Notes: a model not told the origin generated them from the sequence alone. DNA of 64,000 bases from Brevibacillus humidisoli (GCF_020923435.1 NZ_CP087263.1:4111970-4175969); one strand, 5' to 3'; shown: positions 16,842 to 26,626, counted from the stretch's first letter. Numbers and translations: made by a program.

Positions 16842-17741
16842 TTATTTACCGATCCATTTATCGATGTCGTTCCGGTTTTGTTCAATCCATTCCTTCGCCA
16901 GATCATTCACATCCGCATTTTCCTTATCCATTTTGACCAGGAAGCTCTCTATTTCATCCATACTGATCCGGAAGTTCTGCAAGAAGGAATAAAGATCGGG
17001 TGCTTTTTCCTTCAAATCTGTACTGGTACCGATCCTGCAGTCATCATATGCCCAGACCCCCTTGGGATCTTCCAGCATCTTGATGTCAAAATCCTGGAAC
17101 ATGGTATGGGGACGCCAGGCGAGAAATACGATCGGTTCTTGATTATCCGTTGCCTTCTTTACAGCAGCCAACATCGCCGGCGTACTTCCGGAAAGCAGCT
17201 TGTAATCAGTCAGACCGTAAGACTGGATGGTCTTTTCTGACGTGACCATCATCCCGGCACCTGGTTCCACGCCAACCACTTGTCCGTTAAAGGTTTCGCT
17301 CTTTCCTTTCAAGTCTGCGATACTGTTGATGTCTACGTAAGTCGGTACAGCCCAGCCGGTCGGCGCCTTTTGGTACACCGTTCCGGCCAGATCGATCTTC
17401 CCTTCGTACTTTTCCATGTAGCTGGCGTGGAGGGTAGGCAGCCAGACGTCCGGATACACATTGATGTCTCCCGTGGAAAGACCGAGAAAAACAACGCCTA
17501 CATCCCCCTCTTCAATCTTGGTTGCATACCCTAATTCTTTCGCTACCTCCTGGATGATGGCGACAGGAACCCATTCATGCTCGAACGGTACCTTTCCAAT
17601 CGTAATCGTTGGCTTCTCCGCTTCCTCTGCAGCCCCGCCCGGCTGATCACCACCAGGTTGCGTCGCGCAGCCCCCGGACATAACGATTGTCACTGCCAAG
17701 AAAAGCAGACACAGGGGGCCAAATCCGCTCCTAGCTTTCAC
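16842..17741 (-). CDS. Glycine betaine/choline ABC transporter substrate-binding lipoprotein
   Basis: About 299 residues. Signal peptide with lipobox MSGGC, then an OpuAC-type binding domain (ITIGKVPFEHEWVPVAIIQE, INVYPDVWLPTLHASYM, EPGAGMMVTSEKTI, FLAWRPHTMFQDFDIKML). The Trp and Tyr residues of the betaine cage are plausible. The start is GTG 17741, which gives a clean signal peptide with a rather distant AGAAGGG. Longer frames begin in non-signal sequence. It is divergent from opuAA and paralogous to opuAC at 19993, so it probably gives the same permease a second ligand range. Confidence 0.88.
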   Translation of the reverse strand: MKARSGFGPLCLLFLAVTIVMSGGCATQPGGDQPGGAAEEAEKPTITIGKVPFEHEWVPVAIIQEVAKELGYATKIEEGDVGVVFLGLSTGDINVYPDVWLPTLHASYMEKYEGKIDLAGTVYQKAPTGWAVPTYVDINSIADLKGKSETFNGQVVGVEPGAGMMVTSEKTIQSYGLTDYKLLSGSTPAMLAAVKKATDNQEPIVFLAWRPHTMFQDFDIKMLEDPKGVWAYDDCRIGTSTDLKEKAPDLYSFLQNFRISMDEIESFLVKMDKENADVNDLAKEWIEQNRNDIDKWIGK

Positions 17742-17916
17742 AAGATACCAATCCCTTCTTTTTAGGCATAGCTTATCCCTGCTATCACAGATACATGCAG
17801 AGATGAAGAGGCGACACACAGGTAAGAAACTCCATACATCAAAACAAAAAAGTAACAAAACTTAAGGGTAATTATCAATCATGGATTAGAGTGGAGACCA
17901 AAAAGGAGAACATCGT

Positions 17917-19128
17917 ATGCCCAAGATTGTCGTCAAAGATCTCACCAAAATTTTCGGGTCCAATCCGGAAGAAGCGTTGCGTCGTTTGAAAAACGGTGAA
18001 TCCAAAGATCAGATTCACAAGCAAACAGGGATGACCATAGGGGTGAATCAGGCCAGTTTTGAAGTGGAGGCAGGCGAGTTTTTCGTTATCATGGGGCTTT
18101 CCGGCAGTGGAAAATCAACTCTGATCCGGCTGATCAATCGGCTCATCGAACCAACTGCAGGTGACGTACTAATCGATGGAGAGAATATCGTCAAGATGGA
18201 TGAGCGACAGCTGACGCTTTTGCGCCGAAAAAAAATGGGGATGGTGTTCCAGAAGTTCGGTCTCTTTCCTCATCGGACAATCCTGCAAAACGTGGAATAC
18301 GGCTTGGAAGTGCAAAATGTCCCCAAAGATCAAAGAGAGCGCAAGGCAAAAGAATCGCTTGAAGTTGTCGGATTGAAAGGATATGAGGACAGCAAACCGG
18401 ATCAACTGAGCGGCGGCATGCAGCAACGGGTCGGTCTCGCCCGGGCCCTGGCCAACGATCCCGACATTTTGCTGATGGATGAAGCCTTTAGTGCCCTTGA
18501 CCCGCTCATCCGCAAGGAAATGCAGGATGAATTGCTGGAGCTGCAGGAAAAGCTGAAGAAGACGATTCTTTTCATCACTCACGATCTGGATGAAGCGCTG
18601 AAACTAGGGGACCGCATCGCCATCATGAAGGACGGCAAAGTGGTGCAGATCGGCACCCCGGAAGAAATCCTGCGTGACCCAGCCAACCAGTATGTCTCCA
18701 ACTTCGTCGAAGACGTGGACCGCTCCAAGATCTTGATTGCTTCACAAGTGATGAAAAAACCAGATGTTGTTGCCGCTTGGAAGGATGGTCCACGGGTGGC
18801 GATCCGCAAGATGGAGGAAAAAGGGATCTCCAGCATTTTCGTGGTCGACAAGCAGCAGAACCTGAAAGGGCTGCTGACGATTGACGATGCATTGGAGGCA
18901 GCCAAAAACAACCGCTGGGTGGAGGAAATGCTGATCCAGGATTTCCATACAACATCCCCGGATACGCCGCTTTCCGATCTGATCGGGATTGCCGCCCAGA
19001 CCAAGTATCCGATCGCTGTGGTCGATGAGAGCAACAAACTGAAAGGGATCATTGTGAGAGTTTCGATCCTCTCCGGATTGGTCCTGGGTAAAGAAGAGAT
19101 GCAAGAAGCGGAGGCAGGAAAGGAGTAA
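17917..19128 (+). CDS. opuAA: Glycine betaine ABC transporter ATP-binding protein OpuAA
   Basis: 403 residues. N-terminal family extension (TKIFGSNPEEALRRLKNGES), Walker A GLSGSGKST (~61), signature QLSGGMQQRVGLA (~162), Walker B ILLMDEAF (~187). Two C-terminal CBS domains span ~280-395. In OpuA the CBS pair senses ionic strength or cyclic-di-AMP and gates uptake. AAGGAG lies 7 nt before the ATG. It is followed 7 nt later by opuAB. Confidence 0.95.
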   Translation: MPKIVVKDLTKIFGSNPEEALRRLKNGESKDQIHKQTGMTIGVNQASFEVEAGEFFVIMGLSGSGKSTLIRLINRLIEPTAGDVLIDGENIVKMDERQLTLLRRKKMGMVFQKFGLFPHRTILQNVEYGLEVQNVPKDQRERKAKESLEVVGLKGYEDSKPDQLSGGMQQRVGLARALANDPDILLMDEAFSALDPLIRKEMQDELLELQEKLKKTILFITHDLDEALKLGDRIAIMKDGKVVQIGTPEEILRDPANQYVSNFVEDVDRSKILIASQVMKKPDVVAAWKDGPRVAIRKMEEKGISSIFVVDKQQNLKGLLTIDDALEAAKNNRWVEEMLIQDFHTTSPDTPLSDLIGIAAQTKYPIAVVDESNKLKGIIVRVSILSGLVLGKEEMQEAEAGKE

Positions 19129-19135
19129 ACGGTGT

Positions 19136-19972
19136 ATGAATTATTTCCAGTTCCCGCTGGCGGAATGGACAAACCTGTTCGTCGATAATTGGTTGATCCC
19201 CGTCTTCGGTGGATTTTTCAACATGATCAGTGACTACATTTCTATTGTGCTGGATGCCATTCAAGCTGTCCTGCTCTGGATCCCTCCGGAAATCATCGCC
19301 GTTCTGATCGTATTGCTGGCCTGGCGTACAGCGGGAATCGGGATCGCGATCTTCAGCATCATCGGTCTCTTGTACCTCGGCTCGGTCGATTTATGGCCAG
19401 AGAGCATGCAGACGCTGGCAGTGGTTCTGGTGGCGACCACCTTCTCCATCATCATCGGAATTCCGGTTGGCATCTGGAGTGCCAAGTCGGATGCGGTAGA
19501 ACGTGCCGTTCGACCCATTCTTGATTTTATGCAGACGCTGCCCAGCTTCGTATACCTGATCCCAACCATCTTGCTGTTCGGGATCGGCGGTGTTCCTGCC
19601 GTGATTTCTACGTTTGTCTTTGCCACCCCGCCTGCTGTCCGCTTAACCAACCTGGGCATACGGCAGGTGCCTGATGACGTAGTGGAGGCAGCCCGCGCAT
19701 TTGGTTCCACCTCCTGGCAGATGCTGACGAAAGTTCAGCTCCCCATCGCCATGCCTACGATCCTGGCGGGTGTCAATCAGACCATCATGCTGGCGCTCTC
19801 GATGGCGGTGATTGCCTCGATGATCGGCGCACCGGGACTGGGATCGATTGTTCTCTCTGGAATCTCCAGGGTAGATGTTGGCATCGGGTTGGTCGGGGGA
19901 CTGGGAATCGTGGTGTTGGCGATTATTCTCGACCGCATGACAGAAGGATTGGGAAGAAGCGCAGAAAAATAA
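19136..19972 (+). CDS. opuAB: Glycine betaine ABC transporter permease OpuAB
   Basis: 278 residues and six or seven hydrophobic segments, with the binding-protein-dependent permease EAA loop VVEAARAFGSTSWQMLTKVQ. It ends with a typical MTEGLGRSAEK tail. AGGAG in the opuAA 3' end serves as RBS. It lies between opuAA and opuAC and forms the membrane channel of the osmoprotectant importer. Confidence 0.95.
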   Translation: MNYFQFPLAEWTNLFVDNWLIPVFGGFFNMISDYISIVLDAIQAVLLWIPPEIIAVLIVLLAWRTAGIGIAIFSIIGLLYLGSVDLWPESMQTLAVVLVATTFSIIIGIPVGIWSAKSDAVERAVRPILDFMQTLPSFVYLIPTILLFGIGGVPAVISTFVFATPPAVRLTNLGIRQVPDDVVEAARAFGSTSWQMLTKVQLPIAMPTILAGVNQTIMLALSMAVIASMIGAPGLGSIVLSGISRVDVGIGLVGGLGIVVLAIILDRMTEGLGRSAEK

Positions 19973-19992
19973 CAAAGGAGTGACAGGAAACG

Positions 19993-20910
19993 ATGCACAA
20001 ATGGATCAAGCTGGGGCTTACTGCGGTTCTGATGTTCCTGTTGGCGCTGACGGGTTGTGCAACCGGCACCGATCAGGGTCAGGGAGGGGAAGCGCCAGCC
20101 GAACAGCCCGCCGAACAGCAGCCGGCTGACGAGAAAAAAGATGTGACGATCACCTTTGGGGTGACGCCGTGGACCAGTACGGTTCCACCAACCCAGATCG
20201 CGCGCCTGCTTCTGGAGGACATGGGTTACACCGTCAAACTGCAGGACGCTGATGCAGGGGTTGTCTATACCGGTCTGTCAAAAGGGGACATCGACGTCTT
20301 TATGGACTCCTGGCTGCCGGACATGCATCGCAACTACATGGAAAAATACGGAGAGAACATTGAAGATACTGCTGTCAGTTATCCCAATGGCGAATTGGGC
20401 TGGGTCATCCCAACCTATGTAGAGGGCATCAATTCGGTAGAGGATCTGAAGGGAAAAGAAGATCTATTTGGCGGCAAGATCTACGGGATTGAAGAAGGGG
20501 CCGGCATGACCATCACCTCACGTGAAATGATCAAGACATACGGGCTGAATCTGCAGTACGTTCCCTCCAGCGAATCCGGGATGCTGGCTCAAGCCAAGCG
20601 GGAAATCGGACAAAACAATCCGGTTTTGTTCCTGGGGTGGCGTCCCCACCCGATGTTTGTCAACTGGGATCTGAAAGTCCTTCCTGATCCAAAAAAGTTT
20701 TTCAAGACTTCGGAGGTTCATGTGCTGACAAACAAAGGGTTTAAGGAAAAAGCACCTGAAGCCCACGCGTTTCTCAAAAAATGGAGTATCCCTGTTGAAG
20801 ATATTGAAGCAATGATCGTCCAGATCAACGACGGAAAAGATCCGAGAGAGGTAGCCAGAGCCTGGATCGATAACAATCAGGATAAAGTGAACGAGATGTT
20901 GGGCAAGTAA
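19993..20910 (+). CDS. opuAC: Glycine betaine ABC transporter substrate-binding lipoprotein OpuAC
   Basis: 305 residues. Signal peptide with lipobox LALTGC, a Gln/Glu/Ala/Pro-rich linker (residues ~25-48), then an OpuAC domain (ITFGVTPWTSTVPPTQIARL, IDVFMDSWLPDMHRNYM, LFLGWRPHPMFVNWDLKVL). AAAGGAG lies 9 nt before the ATG. It is the last gene of the opuA operon, with a terminator directly downstream. Confidence 0.95.
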   Translation: MHKWIKLGLTAVLMFLLALTGCATGTDQGQGGEAPAEQPAEQQPADEKKDVTITFGVTPWTSTVPPTQIARLLLEDMGYTVKLQDADAGVVYTGLSKGDIDVFMDSWLPDMHRNYMEKYGENIEDTAVSYPNGELGWVIPTYVEGINSVEDLKGKEDLFGGKIYGIEEGAGMTITSREMIKTYGLNLQYVPSSESGMLAQAKREIGQNNPVLFLGWRPHPMFVNWDLKVLPDPKKFFKTSEVHVLTNKGFKEKAPEAHAFLKKWSIPVEDIEAMIVQINDGKDPREVARAWIDNNQDKVNEMLGK

Positions 20911-20918
20911 TATTTGCA

Positions 20919-20957
20919 GGCCCCTCACACGGCATTGTACTGCCGCTGCGAGGGGCC
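20919..20957 (+). terminator. Terminator of the opuA operon
   Basis: GGCCCCTC (20919-20926) and GAGGGGCC (20950-20957), extended by CGGCA/TGCCG inside. A-rich rather than T-rich sequence follows on the plus strand. Confidence 0.65.
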
Positions 20958-21005
20958 AAAAACAATTCGGCTGCGTCAATCAGTACAGTACGCCGACGCA
21001 ACGCA

Positions 21006-22076
21006 TCATACTCTGCGCAATCGATTCCACACCAGGATGAGAATCAACACATACACTCCAAACAAGACAGGCTGGAGCACCTTGAATGGATAACCCGTGA
21101 TATTCATCTCCAGGATGTCATAGCCTGCCCAGAGACAAACCGCCAGCCACAAGATGGAAACCACTTTCCCATGACGCGAGGGTGTCCGGGAAATCATCCA
21201 TCGGCCTATGGGGTAGAACAGGAGCAATAGAATCGGCACCGCTGCCAGAGCGGCTGCCCTGGAGTGAAACAAATCAATCACCACACCAGAGTCAGGTGAC
21301 AGAAAGACGACCAGATCTTCTTCCGGAAGACGGTCAAACGTTCCTTCCCAACTGTAAAAGCCGCTCTTCTGCAGCGGGAGATTGACGTAGACGTCCCCGT
21401 TAAAGGGGATATCCAACTTGATATGGAGATCCTTGAAATCACTCCAGTACGATGCGGGATGAAGCAGATAATCAAAGCGATAGACGGGGTGAAGATTGGT
21501 TCGTTCATCAATCCCCAAGCTAGCCTCGTATTCGATTTGCAAGGTGTGAGTCGTTTCTCCCTTCGCCAAAACGGTAAACGTTTGGGACGGAATGCTGCGG
21601 AATTCAGCATACTCATCCTGGTAACTGAGCTCATACTTCTTGCCGATACGCGGGTGAATCCAACTATGCAGCGGAACCTTGCCTACCACCTGTTCCCTCG
21701 GCAGCATAACCGTCCCCGTCAGCGGAATCGTTTTCCCATCAAAGGTGACTTTCCATTGGTCAGTCTCCCCCGGGTGGGGAAAAGCGATCGGCACCTCCCA
21801 ATCTTCGCTGAGGTGATTGTGCAGCTTATAGATCACCTGAATCCTTGCCTTCATCGATGGGTGGTCGGGGGCAAAGATGGTCCCCTTGTTTTGCTTCACA
21901 AAACGTATCGACAGTTCTTCCCCTTCTATGCTCATCTTTCCCGGCTCCATGGGCAGCACCTGGCCGGTCGGCATCTTGGAGTATCGAAAGAAAGTCGTTC
22001 CGTTGGCGAAAGCAGGATGGGCTGCCAGAATAGTGACCAACAGGCTGCAAAACAGAATGAACAAAGTCTTGCGCAT
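21006..22076 (-). CDS. Exported membrane-anchored protein of unknown function
   Basis: 356 residues. N-terminal signal peptide (MRKTLFILFCSLLVTILAAH, cleavage likely after PAFA). Then ~240 residues of predominantly beta-type extracytoplasmic sequence with many aromatic and charged residues. Three C-terminal hydrophobic segments follow (~268-285, 300-317, 330-350) and a short basic tail RLRRV. A signal plus a C-terminal three-helix anchor suggests a surface or envelope-stress sensor, but I recognise no family and assign no function. It stands alone on the minus strand, converging on opuAC. Confidence 0.75.
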   Translation of the reverse strand: MRKTLFILFCSLLVTILAAHPAFANGTTFFRYSKMPTGQVLPMEPGKMSIEGEELSIRFVKQNKGTIFAPDHPSMKARIQVIYKLHNHLSEDWEVPIAFPHPGETDQWKVTFDGKTIPLTGTVMLPREQVVGKVPLHSWIHPRIGKKYELSYQDEYAEFRSIPSQTFTVLAKGETTHTLQIEYEASLGIDERTNLHPVYRFDYLLHPASYWSDFKDLHIKLDIPFNGDVYVNLPLQKSGFYSWEGTFDRLPEEDLVVFLSPDSGVVIDLFHSRAAALAAVPILLLLFYPIGRWMISRTPSRHGKVVSILWLAVCLWAGYDILEMNITGYPFKVLQPVLFGVYVLILILVWNRLRRV

Positions 22077-22243
22077 GGTCCGCTCCTTTTTCTACATGGA
22101 CTGTCATATAGCTTACCATACAAGAATTCAAAAAAAGGGCAACCTCTCTTATCCTTCTACCTACATGGAGCTGGCTCCTCCCTGTTGCCAAAACAATTTA
22201 CACAGAAGACAGGGCATCCTGCACCGCAACCAAAATAAAAAAA

Positions 22244-22273
22244 CAAGGGATCATATCCTGTATATGCCCCTTG
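22244..22273 (-). terminator. Terminator of the GyrI-like gene
   Basis: CAAGGG (22244-22249) and CCCTTG (22268-22273), then T7 on the minus strand. The remaining 22077-22375 sequence holds nothing else evident. Confidence 0.7.
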
Positions 22274-22375
22274 CTTTTTGTCTACCTTTTCGTCTTTCTT
22301 TTCCTAAAGTGACTTCTACTTAAACTAGATGCTGGCCCGCAGTTGGCCGGACTGGTACCGTTGCCTACCCCCGGA

Positions 22376-22864
22376 TTATTGCTTTTCAATCGGAATCAGG
22401 ATGGTAAACTCGGGATCATCCGTATGCGGATCTTGGGCCATCGGATATTCTTCTAGGTGAGTCAGATCTCCTTTGAAAGGAGAAAATCCTTGCTGTTCAA
22501 TCCACGTGTAGAGATTTTGATAGGAGCGGATAATTTCTTGTCCCTTGCGATGTTCACACTTGGCATAGGTAAGCGTTGGCACAGAGAGATGAACCATGCC
22601 GGCTGGTACCTGCTCCACCTTGCCCACCTCTACCACCGCATAATGAGTAAAACCGGCCGCTCCCGGATGGGCATGATAAGACAACCCTAACAACTTGTCA
22701 GGCTGTACAACATGAGGGATCTCCTGCAGGCGTCGATGCATCTCCTGATGAACCCGGCGAATATCGCCCGCGCCTGCCTCGGCAAACGTCCCTTCCCATT
22801 TTAATCCAATGGCCTGAAAACCTGTTCTTGTCACCACAGCCGCTGCGGTCAACTGTTCCATCAT
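22376..22864 (-). CDS. GyrI-like effector-binding domain protein
   Basis: 162 residues comprising a single GyrI/AraC-effector-binding domain (TRTGFQAIGLKWEGTFAEAG, YAVVEVGKVEQVPAGMVHLS, PEFTILIPIEK). Such proteins bind small hydrophobic ligands or shield gyrase. It has no DNA-binding domain. It is divergent from a protein that joins an HTH to the same kind of domain, so the pair probably shares a ligand. The ATG has GGGAGG upstream. Confidence 0.82.
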   Translation of the reverse strand: MMEQLTAAAVVTRTGFQAIGLKWEGTFAEAGAGDIRRVHQEMHRRLQEIPHVVQPDKLLGLSYHAHPGAAGFTHYAVVEVGKVEQVPAGMVHLSVPTLTYAKCEHRKGQEIIRSYQNLYTWIEQQGFSPFKGDLTHLEEYPMAQDPHTDDPEFTILIPIEKQ

Positions 22865-22921
22865 CGTTACCTCCCTGTAATTGGTTTGCTAACAACTTGC
22901 CTCTATCATACAATGAAACTG

Positions 22922-22936
22922 TGACAAAACTTGTCA
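22922..22936. promoter_or_regulatory. Inverted repeat between the two GyrI-like genes
   Basis: TGACAA-AAC-TTGTCA, perfect 6-bp arms, midway between the divergent starts (22864 and 22960). It is the natural operator for the HTH/GyrI protein. Confidence 0.5.
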
Positions 22937-22959
22937 GATTAATACAAAGAAGTGATGAG

Positions 22960-23655
22960 ATGACGAAAACAGAGAGACTGCTGGAACTGATGATGGTCGT
23001 ATACGAACGAAAGCGGTTTACCGTCGACGAGTTGGCGGCAGAGTTCGGGGTCTCTTACCGGACCATGCTTCGTTATCTGCAGGAATTAAGCGGTATGGGA
23101 GTCCCGCTCTACTCGGAACCAGGCAGGCACGGTGGGTACAGCATCACCAATCAGAGCAGCCGAAGGGGGAGAATAGAAAAATCTCCTCCTTTGACGAGGC
23201 GTTTGGTAAAACCGACTACACACGTTGTGGGAGTCGAGTTGAAAGCACCGTTTGCCGCCGTCTATATGGCCAATGCAATTATCCCAAGGCTTTGGCGTGA
23301 ACTAGAGGTGAGACAGCAGGAGATTGCCTCACCTATTGCACCCGGCCGGATGATCGGCGTCGTACGGAACCGCAACTTCGCCTATCACTATATAGCAGGA
23401 GTTGAAGTCGCCTCCCTAGATACGGTTCCCGGGGGCATGGTCGGGATCACGTTACCCACCAAAGCCTATGCCGCCTACATTCATCAAGGCCCCCACCAGC
23501 GGGAAGAGCTGGATCTGACTTATTTTTTTACCCTTGAAAAACTGCGTCAGCAAAACATGGATCACGATCCCGATGCCTACTGTCTGCAAGTATGCAAACC
23601 CGGGGAAACACCGATCAGCACCAGAGAGGTGGAGATTTATATTCCGCTAAAGTAA
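22960..23655 (+). CDS. HTH_11/DeoR-type regulator with GyrI-like ligand domain
   Basis: 231 residues from ATG 22960. Residues 3-60 are an HTH_11 winged helix (LAAEFGVSYRTMLRYLQELS, then VPLYSEPGRHGGYS), as in YafY-type regulators. Residues ~85-231 are a GyrI-like domain (VVGVELKAPFAAVYMANAII, GVEVASLDTVPGGMVGITLP, REVEIYIPLK). Frames starting further upstream lack homology. It is probably a ligand-responsive regulator of itself and of the divergent stand-alone GyrI protein. Confidence 0.82.
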   Translation: MTKTERLLELMMVVYERKRFTVDELAAEFGVSYRTMLRYLQELSGMGVPLYSEPGRHGGYSITNQSSRRGRIEKSPPLTRRLVKPTTHVVGVELKAPFAAVYMANAIIPRLWRELEVRQQEIASPIAPGRMIGVVRNRNFAYHYIAGVEVASLDTVPGGMVGITLPTKAYAAYIHQGPHQREELDLTYFFTLEKLRQQNMDHDPDAYCLQVCKPGETPISTREVEIYIPLK

Positions 23656-23697
23656 TCATCTCTGCTGCTAATCATCGTTTCCTGTCGAGCCGCCCGT

Positions 23698-25416
23698 CTA
23701 TGACCGCTGATACTCTACCCGGTACAAGGAAGCAAATACTCCGCCTCGTTCAACCAACTCATCATGGCGCCCCTGTTCGGCAATCCCGTTTTCTGTGACC
23801 ACGACAATGCGGTCTGCATTCCGAATGGTTGCCAGCCGATGGGCGATGACGAGTGTTGTGCGATTCTTGGCCAGCTCGGTCAACGCTTTTTGGATAATGA
23901 ATTCCGTCTCGGTGTCGAGAGCCGAGGTAGCTTCATCCAAGATCAATATCGGTGGATTTTTAAGAAACATACGGGCGATCGCGATCCGCTGCTTCTGACC
24001 GCCAGATAGTTTCAATCCTCTTTCCCCGATCTGCGTCTCGTACCCTTCCGGGAGAGATGCAATAAAGTCTTCCAGATGGGCGCGTCGAGCCGCCTCCGCT
24101 ATCTCTTCATCGGTAGCGTCAAGCATGCCGTAGGCAATGTTTTCCCGCAGCGTTCCCGTAAACAGAAAGACATCCTGCTGCACAATCCCGATCTGCGAGC
24201 GCAGCGACTGTTTGGTCATCTGGCGGATGTCGATCCCGTCGATGGTGATCGTCCCGTGATCAACATCATAGAATCGCGGAATAAGCGAGCAGATCGTTGT
24301 TTTCCCGGCTCCGGACGGTCCGACAAAAGCGACCGTCTCCCCTGCCCGGATTTGCAGATTGATTCCTTCCAGGACAGGCTTGCGCTCATCGTATCGGAAG
24401 CTCACATCGCGAAACACGATATCTCCACGCAGCGCAGGCACCTCTATCGCATCTTGCGCATCCTGCACGTCCGGCTCCATATCGAGCAGCTCGGTAAACC
24501 GTTTGAACCCCGCCATGCCTTTTGGATACAACTCCATCAATGCACTGATCTTGTCAATCGGTTTGAACAGCACATTGACATACAGCACGAACCCGACCAG
24601 TTCCCCATAGGAGAGTTGGCCGCGGAAGCTGAACCAAGCACCCACGACGAGAACTACGAGCGTGATAAGTCGCGTCATCATGTAGATCCCGGAGGTGCTG
24701 AATGACATGATCCGGTAGGAACGGAGCTTGGCCTTGCGGAACTTTTGGTTATTCTTCGTAAATCGGGCAATCTCAAATGGTTCGTTGGTAAACGACTGAA
24801 CCACACGAACGCCTGAAACGCTGTCTTCTACACGAGCGTTCACGTCTGCTATTTCACTGTACATCTGTTTCCAGGCGCGATTCATTTGCAGGTTGCAGAC
24901 GACGATCAGCCAGATGAGAAAGGGCACGATGATCAAGATCACCAGAGTGAGCGGCACGTTGATCGTAAACATAATCCAGAAGGCGCTGAGGAAAGTCATC
25001 ACAGCAATAAACAAGTCCTCCGGCCCATGGTGGGCCAGTTCGCCAATGTCAAACAAATCGTTGGTGATGCGGCTCATGATGTGTCCGGTTTTCGTGTTGT
25101 CAAAGAAGCGAAACGACTGTCTCTGCACATGCTGGAAAAGCTGCTGCCGCATGTCGGTCTCAATATTGATCCCCAGCTTGTGCCCCCAGTAGTTGACCAC
25201 AAAATGGAGAAACGTGCTAAGCAGATACAACATCAGCAGTCCTGCACTTACCCAGACAATCGCTGACCAGTTCCCGCCAGGCAGCAACGTGTCGATAAAC
25301 CACTGTACGGCAAGCGGAAAAGCTAGCTCCAGGACCGCTACGACGACCGCGCTGCTAAAATCGAGCATAAACAATTTGCGATGGGGGATGTAGTAAGAAT
25401 AAAAGCGGCGGATCAT
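23698..25416 (-). CDS. ABC exporter, fused permease and ATPase
   Basis: About 572 residues: six-helix exporter domain (residues ~1-310), then an ATPase with Walker A GPSGAGKTT (~364), signature KLSGGQKQRIAIA (~470) and Walker B ILILDEATSALD. This is the homodimeric multidrug/lipid exporter plan. The start is ATG 25416 with AAAGGAG 9 nt upstream. The longer frame to 25521 adds sequence without coding character. No partner half-transporter is adjacent. The substrate is unknown. Confidence 0.92.
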   Translation of the reverse strand: MIRRFYSYYIPHRKLFMLDFSSAVVVAVLELAFPLAVQWFIDTLLPGGNWSAIVWVSAGLLMLYLLSTFLHFVVNYWGHKLGINIETDMRQQLFQHVQRQSFRFFDNTKTGHIMSRITNDLFDIGELAHHGPEDLFIAVMTFLSAFWIMFTINVPLTLVILIIVPFLIWLIVVCNLQMNRAWKQMYSEIADVNARVEDSVSGVRVVQSFTNEPFEIARFTKNNQKFRKAKLRSYRIMSFSTSGIYMMTRLITLVVLVVGAWFSFRGQLSYGELVGFVLYVNVLFKPIDKISALMELYPKGMAGFKRFTELLDMEPDVQDAQDAIEVPALRGDIVFRDVSFRYDERKPVLEGINLQIRAGETVAFVGPSGAGKTTICSLIPRFYDVDHGTITIDGIDIRQMTKQSLRSQIGIVQQDVFLFTGTLRENIAYGMLDATDEEIAEAARRAHLEDFIASLPEGYETQIGERGLKLSGGQKQRIAIARMFLKNPPILILDEATSALDTETEFIIQKALTELAKNRTTLVIAHRLATIRNADRIVVVTENGIAEQGRHDELVERGGVFASLYRVEYQRS

Positions 25417-25527
25417 TCTTCTCTTCTCCTTTAGCGTCACTGAATCATGCCTAGTAAGGATTATATGGCGAGCCGGCAGTTTGATCAAATAAACTTTACA
25501 ATCAATGGAACCGTTTGGCATGATCTG

Positions 25528-26484
25528 TCAGACAGGGTTTCGATAACGCAAAGTGGTTGTGAACGTGATCATTTGAACGACCAGCAGCACCGAAAAGACG
25601 CTGCGCATACTTTCCAACGAATCGATCGCATCGGGTCTCCACATGAAAGCGGCAATTGCCGGCCCCAGTGCAAAGCCAAGCTGACGAAGCAGATTGGTGA
25701 TCGCGCTGCTCACCCCTAGATAATCATGCAAAGTGGCTGCCATGATTGCCACGTTGGCCGGTGAAGCGAACAATCCCTGTCCAAAACCAATCAAGACAAA
25801 GCGAAGCATCACATCTGCGATCGACCAATCGGGCTGTAAAGGGAGCAGCAAGGCCAGACCGAGGAGCCCCATAGCTGCACCTATCATCGCCGCAAGCCTT
25901 GAACCCATACGATCTGTTATGATGCCTCCGATTTGGGAAGCAGCCATCATCGATACCGGCACAGCCAGTACTGCAAACCCTGCCTGAGCGGGACTCAGTC
26001 CCATATCGATCTGCAAAAAGAAGGCAGCTATAAAACCAAGGCCGCTTCCTGCAATGGAACTAGCGATAACCCCAGCCAAGGGCAGCGTAAAGTCGCCTTT
26101 CCCAAACATAGCAGGGGGAACGAGCGGATGCCGGACCCGCTTCTCAATCAACGGAAACGACAGCAGCAGACAAACGCCAGCAATCAAGAATAAAAGTGAT
26201 AGGTCGTAGCTGCTTGTCAGTCCCAACAACAGAAGAAGCGCACCCGCTGAGAGAGCGATCGAACCGACAAAGTCATACGGTTGATGCCGTTTCGTTGTAT
26301 CATTCGGCAAAAGGCGCCACATCAACAGCAGCGCCACCAGGCAGAATGGCACGTTTACAAAAAATACGCTTTGCCATCCCCAGGCTTCCGTCAACAAACC
26401 TCCCAATCCGGGACCGGCAATCCCTCCAAGCGGACCGATGGTTCCAACAACAGCCATGGCTTTGCCGCGTTCATGGCCCACCAC
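25528..26484 (-). pseudogene. DHA2-type MFS drug exporter, N-terminus missing
   Basis: 318 residues beginning VVGHERGKAMAVVGTIGPLG, the loop before helix 5 of 14-TM exporters. About 140 residues (four helices) normally precede it, and none can be found upstream. In that frame a TAA occurs about 26 codons before the homology begins, and only GTG codons without a proper RBS are available. The 5' end seems deleted near 26485-26490. Yet its upstream region still carries three MarR-type boxes, so the promoter outlived the start of the gene. Confidence 0.75.
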
Positions 26485-26556
26485 CTGTTTTGGTAAGGAG
26501 TTCCTATCATCTCGCTCTGCTGTCTCACCTGCTTCTTCACCCTTTCTACCTTATTA

Positions 26557-26626
26557 TTAGAATTCGAACTATTAAGTTAGAATTCGAACTAAATCAGCGT
26601 GTCTTTGCAACAACTTAGAATTCTAA
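26557..26626. promoter_or_regulatory. Three MarR-type boxes upstream of the MFS remnant
   Basis: TTAGAATTCGAACTA (26557-26571), TTAGAATTCGAACTAA (26577-26592) and the perfect palindrome TTAGAATTCTAA (26615-26626). The same perfect palindrome recurs upstream of the MarR gene (27141-27152). Confidence 0.75.

Noticed and set aside
26485-26560. Intact 5' end of the MFS pump in a neighbouring frame
   Set aside because: Reading all three minus frames gave no hydrophobic helices. A stop lies about 26 codons upstream in the pump frame.
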